A stretch of DNA of 64,000 nt from Gordonia lacunae (GTDB taxonomy: Bacteria; Actinomycetota; Actinomycetes; Mycobacteriales; Mycobacteriaceae): assembly GCF_002149015.1 (NCBI RefSeq), contig NZ_NGFO01000006.1, positions 99,149 to 163,148 of the forward strand. The letters run 5' to 3'. A program made the translations under genes and the position numbers. The notes beneath the pieces were generated by a model. The model worked only from the letters and a program-made list of their open reading frames with translations, ran no database searches and was not told the DNA's origin. Shown here piece after piece: positions 45,831 to 53,491 of this stretch. Numbering within the stretch: position 1 is the stretch's first letter; every line of letters starts with the position of its first letter.

Positions 45831-46283
45831 ATGACCACCCCGATCATGCCGAAAACCGATGCCGCAGAACTGATCAACGCCGCGCGGATCCGCCAGGGAC
45901 TCACGTGGGCGACGATTGCCGACAAGATCGACGCCCCGCTGGTCTGGACGGTCGCGGCGCTGCTGGGCAAACACCCCGTTCCGGCCGCGAAAGCCACCGC
46001 CGTGGTGGAACTGCTGGGTCTGGGCGAAGGTGTGGCGGAGAGTCTGCGGCAGCAGCCCACGCGGACACCCGACGATGCGGCGGCGAGCGATCCCACCATC
46101 TACCGCTTCCACGAGGCGATCGACGTCTACGGGCCCGCGCTCAAGGAACTCATCCACGAGGAATTCGGCGACGGCATCATGAGCGCCATCAACTTCAAGA
46201 TCGGTTTCGAACGACGGCCGGATCCCAGTGGCGACCGGGTGGTCGTGACCTTCGACGGCAAGTTTCTCGACTACAACTGGTGA
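45831..46283 (+). CDS. cynS: Cyanate hydratase (cyanase)
   Basis: 150 residues. The N-terminal helical domain resembles a DNA-binding fold; the C-terminal domain has the catalytic residues Arg92, Glu95 (YRFHEAIDVYG) and Ser118 (GIMSAINFK). It converts cyanate and bicarbonate to ammonia and carbon dioxide, giving detoxification and nitrogen. ATG 45831 is 6 bases after GGAG; ATGs at 45828 and 45819 are less well placed. Its last 13 bases overlap the convergent pucR-type gene. Confidence 0.95.
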   Translation: MTTPIMPKTDAAELINAARIRQGLTWATIADKIDAPLVWTVAALLGKHPVPAAKATAVVELLGLGEGVAESLRQQPTRTPDDAAASDPTIYRFHEAIDVYGPALKELIHEEFGDGIMSAINFKIGFERRPDPSGDRVVVTFDGKFLDYNW

Positions 46284-47851
46284 GTCCCGCCGGTCACCGA
46301 CCGCAGCGCAAGCATCACCGATGCGTAGACGGCCGGTTCGGTGGGATCGAAACCGAGGAGGGTCCGGATTCGTTCGATGCGCTGGTAGAGACTCTGTCGG
46401 CCGATGTGCAGCGCCGCGGCCGACCGCGTCGCACTGCACCCGTTCGACAGGTGTACCGACAGTGTCCGGACGAGATCGGACGACGAGCGTCCGTCGTTGT
46501 CCAGCAGCGGCAGCACCAGGGACCGGAGTTCCGCGCGGATTGCGGGGTCGAGCACGCGAACGGCATCGTCGGCGAGCAGTTCCCGGGAAGTGAACACCCG
46601 GCGATCCGCCCCGAGGCGCGCCGAGGCGGGCGCCGCGAGCCCGAGTTGCCGCCCGCAGCGCCGCAACGACTCGGAGAGGATGGCCGCGGGATCCGTCGTG
46701 CCTCCGAGATCATCCATGACACAGGGATTTCCGACCACGATCGTCATACGTCCGAGCCGGTTGCCCTGTGTCACCAGAGACGACACGACTCGGTCGACCG
46801 GATCCCCGCCGCCGTGGCCTCCCCCGGCCGACACCGCCGCGAGCGCATAGACAGTTGCGTCGACGATGCTGCGCGCCACCGAATCCAAGGCGGCACCGGC
46901 GACCGCCGCGTCGGCCATCCGCGGGTCGGGAGCCTCGGCGGCCAGTGGCACCACCACGGTGGGCCCCACCACCGGCACCCCCGCGCCGGCCAGGCGTGTC
47001 CGCAGGTCCGCAGGCCGCATCGGCCGTCCGTCGACGAGGTCTTCGACGAGCCGCGCGGCCAGGGCCGATCCCCGGACACCGGTGCGGGTCAGCCCGACCG
47101 CCACGGGTCCGGCGGCCGCGCGCAGCAGGCTTTCGGCGAACGGGTGGGGACGTGCGTCGTGCCGCTCGCCCACGACCATCCGGGCCATCGGACGCCCCTT
47201 GCTGTGGACCGTCGCCTCGGCCACGGCCCGGTCGACGATCCGCCATGCCGCCGAATCGTCGTCGACGCCATGAGCAGACAGCAGCGCGTCCGAGGTGGAC
47301 ACGAGAACGACCGGCGCACCGAGGATCTCGGCGACATGACCGAGCATGGATGCGACGCCCGCGCCGGCCGACAGGTCGTCGTGGAGTGCGTCCACGAGCT
47401 CGGAGCGCGCACGTAGTCCGTCGACCTCGCGCGCGGCGATCGCGGTGTTGACCGCGCGGCACACGTCGATGAAGGGGACCACGGCGCGCAATTCGATGAT
47501 CGGCAAGCGGGCCGCCGAACCGGCTCGGACCATCTCGTCGGGCACCGCCTCGAACGTACGGCCCACCTCGATCGCGACGGCGGCGACGCCACGCTGCGCC
47601 AGGTCCTGCACATAGTGCTTACGGGTTCCCGCGTCGAGCCCGCGCAGACCGAGTCCGGTCGTCAGCAAGAGCTCGCCGCCGGTCAGCAGCGGGCCGATCT
47701 CGTAGATCTCGCTCGAATGCACCCACCGCACCGGCGCGTCGAGGCGCTCGTGGCCGCTGAGAATTCGTGGCTCGGCCGCGGCCAGGTCGTTGTCGAGGAT
47801 CTCCCGCAGCGTCGGCGTGCGGGTGGTCGTCGAGGGTCGAACGGTGGTCAT
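46271..47851 (-). CDS. PucR family transcriptional regulator
   Basis: 526 residues: an N-terminal PucR ligand domain (VRWVHSSEIYEIGPLLTGGE, LLLTTGLGL), a GGDEF-like central part and a C-terminal helix-turn-helix (TRSAAALHIGRQSLYQRIER, IRTLLG). The family controls purine and related nitrogen catabolism. ATG 47851. It is divergent from a cytosine deaminase/2OG oxygenase operon, its likely target, with 89 bases between, and its 3' end overlaps cynS, which could allow antisense interference. Confidence 0.9.
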   Translation of the reverse strand: MTTVRPSTTTRTPTLREILDNDLAAAEPRILSGHERLDAPVRWVHSSEIYEIGPLLTGGELLLTTGLGLRGLDAGTRKHYVQDLAQRGVAAVAIEVGRTFEAVPDEMVRAGSAARLPIIELRAVVPFIDVCRAVNTAIAAREVDGLRARSELVDALHDDLSAGAGVASMLGHVAEILGAPVVLVSTSDALLSAHGVDDDSAAWRIVDRAVAEATVHSKGRPMARMVVGERHDARPHPFAESLLRAAAGPVAVGLTRTGVRGSALAARLVEDLVDGRPMRPADLRTRLAGAGVPVVGPTVVVPLAAEAPDPRMADAAVAGAALDSVARSIVDATVYALAAVSAGGGHGGGDPVDRVVSSLVTQGNRLGRMTIVVGNPCVMDDLGGTTDPAAILSESLRRCGRQLGLAAPASARLGADRRVFTSRELLADDAVRVLDPAIRAELRSLVLPLLDNDGRSSSDLVRTLSVHLSNGCSATRSAAALHIGRQSLYQRIERIRTLLGFDPTEPAVYASVMLALRSVTGGTHQL

Positions 47852-47940
47852 GGACCGAGACACTATGCATTGGCGGAACCGCACGCAGGGCGACGATCTG
47901 TCAGTTGCGGCCGCTGACGACGCGCGGCACCCTCGAGGGC

Positions 47941-48441
47941 ATGACGCTCTCGCTCCCCGACCGCGCCGACCTCGACCTCTCCGGGATGCTCGATGTCGCC
48001 TACCGGCAGGCACGTATCGGCCTTGATGAGGGCGGTATCCCGATCGGCGCGGCGCTCTTCGCTGCGAACGGCACCGTGCTCGGCGCGGGCCACAATCGGC
48101 GGGTGCAGGCCGACGACCCGTCGGCGCACGGTGAGACGGACGCGTTCCGCGCCGCCGGGCGGCAACAGGACTATGCCTCGACGATCATGGTGACAACACT
48201 GTCGCCGTGCTGGTACTGCTCGGGCCTGATCCGTCAGTTCGGCATCGGCACGGTGGTCATCGGCGAGCACACCTCCTTCTACGGCGGTGAGGACTGGTTG
48301 CGCGACCACGGGGTCGAGGTCATCGTCCTCGACGACGAGCGATGCACGGAGATGATGTCGTCGTACATCGCGGCGAATCCCGCAGTGTGGAACGAGGACA
48401 TCGGGATCGCACCCGCGAACGCAACGGAGCGGCAGGCATGA
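47941..48441 (+). CDS. Cytosine deaminase of the yeast Fcy1 type
   Basis: 166 residues. The zinc site is His63, Cys90 and Cys93 with catalytic Glu65 (AHGETDAF, SPCWYCSG). The C-terminal half (VVIGEHTSFYGGEDWLR, VIVLDDERCTEMM, NPAVWNEDIG) follows yeast cytosine deaminase closely, so free cytosine to uracil plus ammonia is the likely reaction. HGE replaces the more common HAE. The stop overlaps the next start (ATGA), so the two are coupled. Confidence 0.85.
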   Translation: MTLSLPDRADLDLSGMLDVAYRQARIGLDEGGIPIGAALFAANGTVLGAGHNRRVQADDPSAHGETDAFRAAGRQQDYASTIMVTTLSPCWYCSGLIRQFGIGTVVIGEHTSFYGGEDWLRDHGVEVIVLDDERCTEMMSSYIAANPAVWNEDIGIAPANATERQA

Positions 48442-49409
48442 CCGACAGCCCGGTCCTCACCGTCGACCTCCGCGAGTGGCGATCCGGCGGGGCCGGCGCA
48501 CGACGTGTCTGCGCCGCCGTCGACGAGTCGCTACAGCAAGCGGGATTCCTGCTCGTCACCGGGCACGGGGTGGATCCCGAGTTACCGAGGTCGCTGCGCG
48601 CGGCGGCGCGACGGTTCTTCGCCCTCTCCGCCGAGGTGAAGAGCAACTACTCGGTGGGCGTCGGCGGCCGCGGTTGGATCGGGCCGGGCAAAGAGGCGAA
48701 CGGCTTCTCCGAGGGCACCGAGACCCCGCCGGATCTCAAGGAGTCGTTCACCTCCGGTGCGCAGACACCGGTCGGCACATCCGAGATCGACGACTATTGG
48801 TTCGCCCCGGACGTATGGCCGGCGGAGACGCCCGAACTCCGGGACCTCTTCACTGCGTGGACGTCGCAGATGAGGAGGCTGTCCGACGATGTACTCGGGT
48901 TGATGGCCGCCGCACTCGGCCTCGCCGGTCCGGACAATCCGTTCCGGGATCTCGCGTCGAACCCGACTTGGTCCTCCAACATCAACCACTACCCGCCACT
49001 GCACGACGTCGGGGATCCCGAGCCCGGCCAGTTCCGCATCGGACCGCACACCGACTTCGGTACCGTCACCATCCTCGACCGCGAGCCGGGCGCCGGTGGA
49101 TTGCAGGTCCACAGTGAGCATTCCGGCTGGGCCGACGCGCCGTGGAACCCCGACGCCCTGACCGTCAACATCGGGGACATCCTCGAATACTGGTCGGCCG
49201 GACGCTGGCCCGCGGGTCGGCACCGGGTCCTCCCGCCGCAACCCGACGCCCCCGCCGAAGATCTCGTCTCGTTGATCTTCTTCTACGAACTCGACCACGA
49301 CGCACTCGTCACGCCCGTCGCCCCGCCCATCGGTCGCCGTGCCGGACTCGAACCGGTGGTGTCCGGGGACTTCATCAGGCAGCGTCTGGACGCGATCACC
49401 GTCGGCTGA
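48438..49409 (+). CDS. 2-oxoglutarate/Fe(II)-type oxygenase, isopenicillin N synthase family
   Basis: 323 residues. An N-terminal FLLVTGHGVD and the iron ligands His204, Asp206 (GPHTDFGTV) and His262 (GRHRVL) are clear. The usual RxS motif for the 2-oxoglutarate carboxylate reads LVS (276-278), with Leu in place of Arg, so cosubstrate binding may differ. Relatives include thymine 7-hydroxylase, which fits an operon with cytosine deaminase under PucR control; a nucleobase substrate is an inference. Confidence 0.85.
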   Translation: MTDSPVLTVDLREWRSGGAGARRVCAAVDESLQQAGFLLVTGHGVDPELPRSLRAAARRFFALSAEVKSNYSVGVGGRGWIGPGKEANGFSEGTETPPDLKESFTSGAQTPVGTSEIDDYWFAPDVWPAETPELRDLFTAWTSQMRRLSDDVLGLMAAALGLAGPDNPFRDLASNPTWSSNINHYPPLHDVGDPEPGQFRIGPHTDFGTVTILDREPGAGGLQVHSEHSGWADAPWNPDALTVNIGDILEYWSAGRWPAGRHRVLPPQPDAPAEDLVSLIFFYELDHDALVTPVAPPIGRRAGLEPVVSGDFIRQRLDAITVG

Positions 49410-49457
49410 GCCCCCCCCTTCCCGAGGTGGAGGTGCACGACCCTCCGCTCCCGGTGT

Positions 49458-49597
49458 AGGCCGGAGCCTGCGGAGGCCGTATACCCCTGCCCCCTGAGGA
49501 GGCCGGAGCCTGCGGAGGCCGTCACGAAGGGTCGTGGCGAGATGCGTCGCCAACCCTTCGTGACGCGCCCTCCGCACGCTCCGGGCGCACCTCAGGG
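49458..49597. repeat. Large imperfect palindrome of the CCCTGAGG...TCACGAAGGGT family
   Basis: Left arm 49492-49532 and right arm 49553-49597 pair over about 41 bp with a 20-base loop. A partial extra left arm (GCCGGAGCCTGCGGAGGCCG) at about 49459 makes a short direct repeat. The block lies between convergent genes. Its architecture and the downstream AGGGAGCGGAGG match the spacer at 15.3-15.6 kb. Confidence 0.88.
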
Positions 49598-49691
49598 AGC
49601 AGTGGATGAGCAGATCTCTCGAGCTGGGGACCAGGGGTTTGCGGTTCTTCCGGATCAGGGAGCGGAGGGGCCGGCTCGGGAGAAGACTTCG

Positions 49692-50573
49692 TCAGCGGGG
49701 TTCGGCTCCGGTGACCAGCGGGAGTGACGGGTCATTCGCCCACGCGGTCATCGATCCGTCGTAGACCGCGACATCGTCGCGGCCGACGAGGGCAAGCGCG
49801 TGCGCGATTCCGGTGGCCGCGATGCCGCCGCCGCAGTAGGTCACCACCGTGGTGCCGTCGTCCAGCAACCCGGCCGCCTCGAACTCGCGACGCAACTCGT
49901 CGACGGGCCGGAGGTCACCGGTCTCGGCGTCGCGGATGGAGAACACCGGGAGGTTCACCGACCCGGGGATGTGACCCTGCCGCGCGTATGTGGTGGTCTC
50001 GCCACGATAGGTCGCCTCGTCGAGGACGTTGACCAAGAGGGTCGACGGATCATCCAGCGCCGCTGCGACATCGGCGGTCGATCGCAGGAGTTCGGGACGA
50101 CGCTTTCCACTGAAGACGCGTGGGGTGAGGGTCGACTCGGCATCGGTGACCGGGGCGCCGGCCGCCTTCCAGGCCGGGAGTCCGCCGTCGAGCACGGTCA
50201 CGGCGTCGAACCCTTCCAGGCGCAGGTGCCACCAGAATCGTGTGGCCCAGAATCCCTCGAGTTGGTCGTAGACCACGACGGTGGCCCCGTCGCCGATACC
50301 CAATGCGGAAGCGGCCGAGGCGAATTGTTCCGACGACGGGACCGTCCAGGGTTCGGCGCTGGCGGCGTCGGCGAAATCGGTCAGCAGGTCGGCGAACACC
50401 GCACCCGGGATATGTTGTGCACGATAGGATTCCGCGCCCGACTCCGGGACGTAGGGCCCCTCCTCAGGGATCGGGAGGTGGGTGGTCGCGTCGACGATGA
50501 CCACGGACGGGTCATCCAGACGTTCCCGCAACCAGGCGACATCGACCAGAGCGGGCAGGACAGGTGTACTCAT
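49692..50573 (-). CDS. Thiosulfate/3-mercaptopyruvate sulfurtransferase
   Basis: 293 residues, two rhodanese domains. The first (VVIVDATTHLP to about 145) is inactive in the usual way; the second holds the catalytic Cys in VVTYCGGGIAAT. GHIPGSVNLP and AVYDGSMTAWAN are family segments. It moves sulfane sulfur from thiosulfate or mercaptopyruvate to an acceptor. ATG 50573 with AGGTCCTGATG-type context; GAGAGGTCC lies upstream. Confidence 0.9.
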   Translation of the reverse strand: MSTPVLPALVDVAWLRERLDDPSVVIVDATTHLPIPEEGPYVPESGAESYRAQHIPGAVFADLLTDFADAASAEPWTVPSSEQFASAASALGIGDGATVVVYDQLEGFWATRFWWHLRLEGFDAVTVLDGGLPAWKAAGAPVTDAESTLTPRVFSGKRRPELLRSTADVAAALDDPSTLLVNVLDEATYRGETTTYARQGHIPGSVNLPVFSIRDAETGDLRPVDELRREFEAAGLLDDGTTVVTYCGGGIAATGIAHALALVGRDDVAVYDGSMTAWANDPSLPLVTGAEPR

Positions 50574-50728
50574 CAGGACCTCTCGAGAAACGGGCAAAAC
50601 ACCCCGACGCCCCCGAGAGTAAGTGGTCGTCGACACCTCGGCACGGTGCCGAATCTCACCGAGCGCGACGGTTGACGGACCACCGCGCACGGGGCAGCGT
50701 GTGTCGGGCCGTGAGCACGGTGTCGCGG

Positions 50729-51760
50729 TCAGGCCCGCTCGCGCATCACCCCGACGTGGCGGACGGTCCCGGAGATGCCCGGGATCTGCTTCACCGATGA
50801 CCAGGTACGCATCCCGTCGGTGCTGTCCGAGTACAGATATCGCCCGTTCCGATACGCGTCGAGGTACATGCGCCAGGCACCGTTCGGCAGCTGGACGACG
50901 GCCGGCCCCTCGACGAGGAGACCCCAGTTGCCCGGCGGCACGAAGCGGTAGGGCCCCAGCAGCGACGTCGCGACCGCGTGCTGGATGAACTTCTTCGTCT
51001 CGTTCTTGGTGAACGCGTGATAGGTCGGGCCGACCTTGATGACCGTGGTGTCGATGTGGTCCGCGCCGATGCTGAGCATCGGGACGGGCGGGCTCCAGAT
51101 CCGCAGCCCGGGATCGAGGGCTGTCATCACATACGGAATGAACCCACCACCGGTCGACATCGACAGGATCACGTTGACCCGGCCGCCCTCGACGAACCAT
51201 TCGGGGGCCCAGGCCTTGGTGGTGAAGGGCGACAGCGACGGACCGTCGCTCGAACCCGCCGACCCGGACGAACCGGCGGAACCGGACCCGCTCGACGAGC
51301 CGAGTCCCCTACCGTCACCTGTCCCCGGAAGGAACGCGCAGCACAGCGGAACCGGCCAGTTGTACAGGAAGTTCCAGTTCATGCGGTCCCGGCTCCGTGC
51401 GAAGCCGATGTTCGCCCCGTCGGCGGTCGTGTAGGTCACGTAGTACCAGCCGTCGGTGTGCCGGAAGATGCTGGCGTCCCGGACGTACCCGGTCGGCGGC
51501 CGATACGCGGACTTGCGCACCATGCGGTACTCGAGACCGTCGGTGGACTCGTACACATCCATGTCGCGCGCACTCGAATTGCTGAATGCCACCATCGTGT
51601 ACCGCCAGCCCGAGGGGGCGGCATCGCCGCTCGCCGGCGTCGGGACGAGGAGCCCGGCCACGGCGAGCAACACCACGGTGACCGCCGACAGGACGGTTCG
51701 TCTGGAAAGAGTCACCGATGCAGTATCGACGACGACCGGCGCGTGATGTGCAACTTTCAC
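50729..51760 (-). CDS. Secreted glycoside hydrolase family 43-like beta-propeller protein
   Basis: 343 residues. LSRRTVLSAVTVVLLAVAGL is a twin-arginine-like signal, so it may be exported folded. The mature part shows propeller blades: MVAFSNSSARDMDVYESTDG, VRDASIFRHTDGWYYVTYTT, WAPEWFVEGGRVNVILS and WRMYLDAYRNGRYLYSDSTD, as in GH43-type glycosidases. A Ser/Gly-rich insert of about 20 residues lies near 155-175. Catalytic acids cannot be assigned with confidence. Start may be GTG 51760 or GTG 51715; neither has a good ribosome site. Confidence 0.65.
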   Translation of the reverse strand: MKVAHHAPVVVDTASVTLSRRTVLSAVTVVLLAVAGLLVPTPASGDAAPSGWRYTMVAFSNSSARDMDVYESTDGLEYRMVRKSAYRPPTGYVRDASIFRHTDGWYYVTYTTADGANIGFARSRDRMNWNFLYNWPVPLCCAFLPGTGDGRGLGSSSGSGSAGSSGSAGSSDGPSLSPFTTKAWAPEWFVEGGRVNVILSMSTGGGFIPYVMTALDPGLRIWSPPVPMLSIGADHIDTTVIKVGPTYHAFTKNETKKFIQHAVATSLLGPYRFVPPGNWGLLVEGPAVVQLPNGAWRMYLDAYRNGRYLYSDSTDGMRTWSSVKQIPGISGTVRHVGVMRERA

Positions 51761-51788
51761 CGGGAAGGTCGACAGGCGTCCGCCGACG

Positions 51789-51833
51789 CCGCCGGCCGCA
51801 CGGATCGACAGAAGACATCCGTGCGGCCGGCGG
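51789..51833 (-). terminator. Strong hairpin after the micro-ORF
   Basis: Perfect 17-bp arms (CCGCCGGCCGCACGGAT at 51789-51805 and complement at 51817-51833), 11-base loop. It ends the micro-ORF unit before the glycosidase-like gene. Confidence 0.85.
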
Positions 51834-51863
51834 AGATCACGGGGTCAGCTGGACCCCCACGCG

Positions 51864-51944
51864 CTAGCTGCCGTTGGCGTACAGCGCCAGGAGCGGACCG
51901 ATGAAGGCGAGCAGGGCGGTGAGACCGAGTTCAGACGAGGACAC
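51864..51944 (-). CDS. Micro-protein of 26 residues (32 from an upstream ATG)
   Basis: Read on the complement: GTG at 51944 follows GAAAGG by 7 bases and encodes a hydrophobic peptide (start SSSELGLTALLAF, end ALYANGS) that could form one membrane helix. An in-frame ATG at 51962 would add six residues but place the ribosome site inside the gene. A 17-bp terminator lies 31 bases downstream, so this is probably an independent transcription unit. Function unknown. Confidence 0.6.
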   Translation of the reverse strand: MSSSELGLTALLAFIGPLLALYANGS

Positions 51945-52109
51945 TGAGTTACCTTTCGACATGTGCCAACTGGGCGGCCGGTGGATGCGACTGCGCCCAC
52001 CGGCCAGGCAACACCATCACATGCCGCGTGTCGTATGTCAGGCGAATGAGCGACAAAACCCGTTCCCGCACAGAGTATTTGAGGGCAACCGAACGGCCGG
52101 TCGTCTCAG

Positions 52110-52658
52110 TCAGGCGTCCAAGTCGGTCCGTCGCCGCGACGCCCGCAGGCGCCTGTCGAGATCGGCCATCAGTCGCGTGGACCGTGACGCCCCGCCGCGC
52201 GGTTCCGGATAGCGGCACAAGACGTCGACGAGTTCGGACGGCGTCCGCCTGCACACGGCCTCGAGCATCTCGTTCCCGACCTCCGGGTCGCCGCCGCTCT
52301 CGAGCTCGGCGATGAGTGCCCGGTTCGTCGGCGCCCGCAAGATGTGCCCGACCTGATGCGCCCTGGCGATCGGATGCAGATAGCAGGCCGCCGCGGCGTC
52401 GCCGGCGGCCTGTGCGGCCAGTCGGGCGACCTCCGACGGCGCGTCCTTCGCAGCCCGGTGCGCCGCAAACGCCGAGCTCCGCTGCCGCGCGGATCTCCGT
52501 GCACCGCCGGTGAATTCCCGTGCCGCCTCGATGGCTGCGCGCGGCCGATCGTCATCGGGCTGCGCTCGCTCGAAGACCGGCAACACTTCTGCAGCCCACT
52601 GCGTGGCATAGCCGACGACGACGCGCAGGTCGTCGTCGGTCAACTCGAAGTCTGCCAT
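52110..52658 (-). CDS. Imm-5-like helical protein (often labelled exonuclease SbcC or immunity protein)
   Basis: 182 residues, almost all helical. LTDDDLRVVVGYATQWAAEV, PRAAIEAAREFTGGARRS and AQAAGDAAAACYLHPIARAH match a family of small proteins annotated as putative immunity proteins. No toxin gene adjoins, so an immunity role is doubtful here. ATG 52658 with CCCGATGG context; no clear ribosome site. Confidence 0.65.
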   Translation of the reverse strand: MADFELTDDDLRVVVGYATQWAAEVLPVFERAQPDDDRPRAAIEAAREFTGGARRSARQRSSAFAAHRAAKDAPSEVARLAAQAAGDAAAACYLHPIARAHQVGHILRAPTNRALIAELESGGDPEVGNEMLEAVCRRTPSELVDVLCRYPEPRGGASRSTRLMADLDRRLRASRRRTDLDA

Positions 52659-52680
52659 CGGGCGAAGGCTAGCAGCGTCC

Positions 52681-53271
52681 TCACCCGGTCGTGGACGACC
52701 CGTCGATACCCGGATCGCGGAGCATCGAATGCACGACGAGGCCCGTGTCGACCGGAGTCGTTGCGGTGACGACGAACCCGATGCGTTCGTAGATCATCAC
52801 ATTGCGGTCGTCGGAGGTCTCCAGGGCGACTCGCGCACCCGGAGGGGTCCTGCCGTCGACCACGGCCAGCCCCGCGCGGACCAGCGAGCTTCCCAGACCC
52901 CTGCCCTGGCGGCCCGGGTGGACACCGAGTGTCGCCAGGTTCCATGCGCCCGCCGGCGGCGCGGGGGTCTGCGCGCGCGCAACCGCAGCCAACCGGTCGC
53001 CGTGCAGGCCGGCCACTTCTGCCTGGAACCGGTCGTCCGGCTCCGGCACGTCCGGGGGCAGCAAGGCGATCACGCCGAGCCGATCCGTGGTGACCAGCAC
53101 GACGCCGTGGTCGAAGGCATACCCCAGATACATCCGTTGGAGACGGTGCAACCGTTCCCGATAACCGTCCTGGGGAATGGACCATCGGGTCCAGGGATAG
53201 GCGTCGAAAGCGGCGGCGAGAGTGCCGGCGGCATCGTCGAGATCCGCGATGATCGCGTGGTCGATGGAAAT
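52681..53271 (-). CDS. GNAT family acetyltransferase with no normal start codon
   Basis: About 196 residues if an ATT at 53271 is used. The acetyl-CoA site is LGVHPGRQGRGLGSSLVRAG, followed by YERIGFV, typical GNAT. The N-terminal coding signal (HAIIADLDDAAGTLAAAF, YPWTRWSIPQDGYRERL) is also GNAT-like, but from the in-frame stop near 53334 there is no ATG or GTG; the first usual start is TTG 53151, which would remove a needed strand. ATT has GAGGG 8 bases upstream. Acceptor substrate is unknown. Confidence 0.72.
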   Translation of the reverse strand: MSIDHAIIADLDDAAGTLAAAFDAYPWTRWSIPQDGYRERLHRLQRMYLGYAFDHGVVLVTTDRLGVIALLPPDVPEPDDRFQAEVAGLHGDRLAAVARAQTPAPPAGAWNLATLGVHPGRQGRGLGSSLVRAGLAVVDGRTPPGARVALETSDDRNVMIYERIGFVVTATTPVDTGLVVHSMLRDPGIDGSSTTG

Positions 53272-53491
53272 GTCACTGCCCTCGATGGTGTGTGTCGGGT
53301 GTCGGTGGTCGGTGGTCGGCGGGTCACATTACCGCGCACCCGCATTCGGACGACACCGGTTTTCCCGCCTGGGCCCGCCGGAAACCCGCTGTGCGCAGGT
53401 CAGAAACACCTGAGAGTCCGCGCCGAGCTTGTCAGGGAATCCGCAGGATTTCTGTAGCCCTGTTCACATGAGGCCCGGGCATCGTGGTGCC

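Noticed and set aside
52110..52658. Reading the Imm-5-like gene as part of a toxin-immunity system
   Set aside because: No toxin, secretion or polymorphic-toxin gene lies beside it; similarity supports only the family label.
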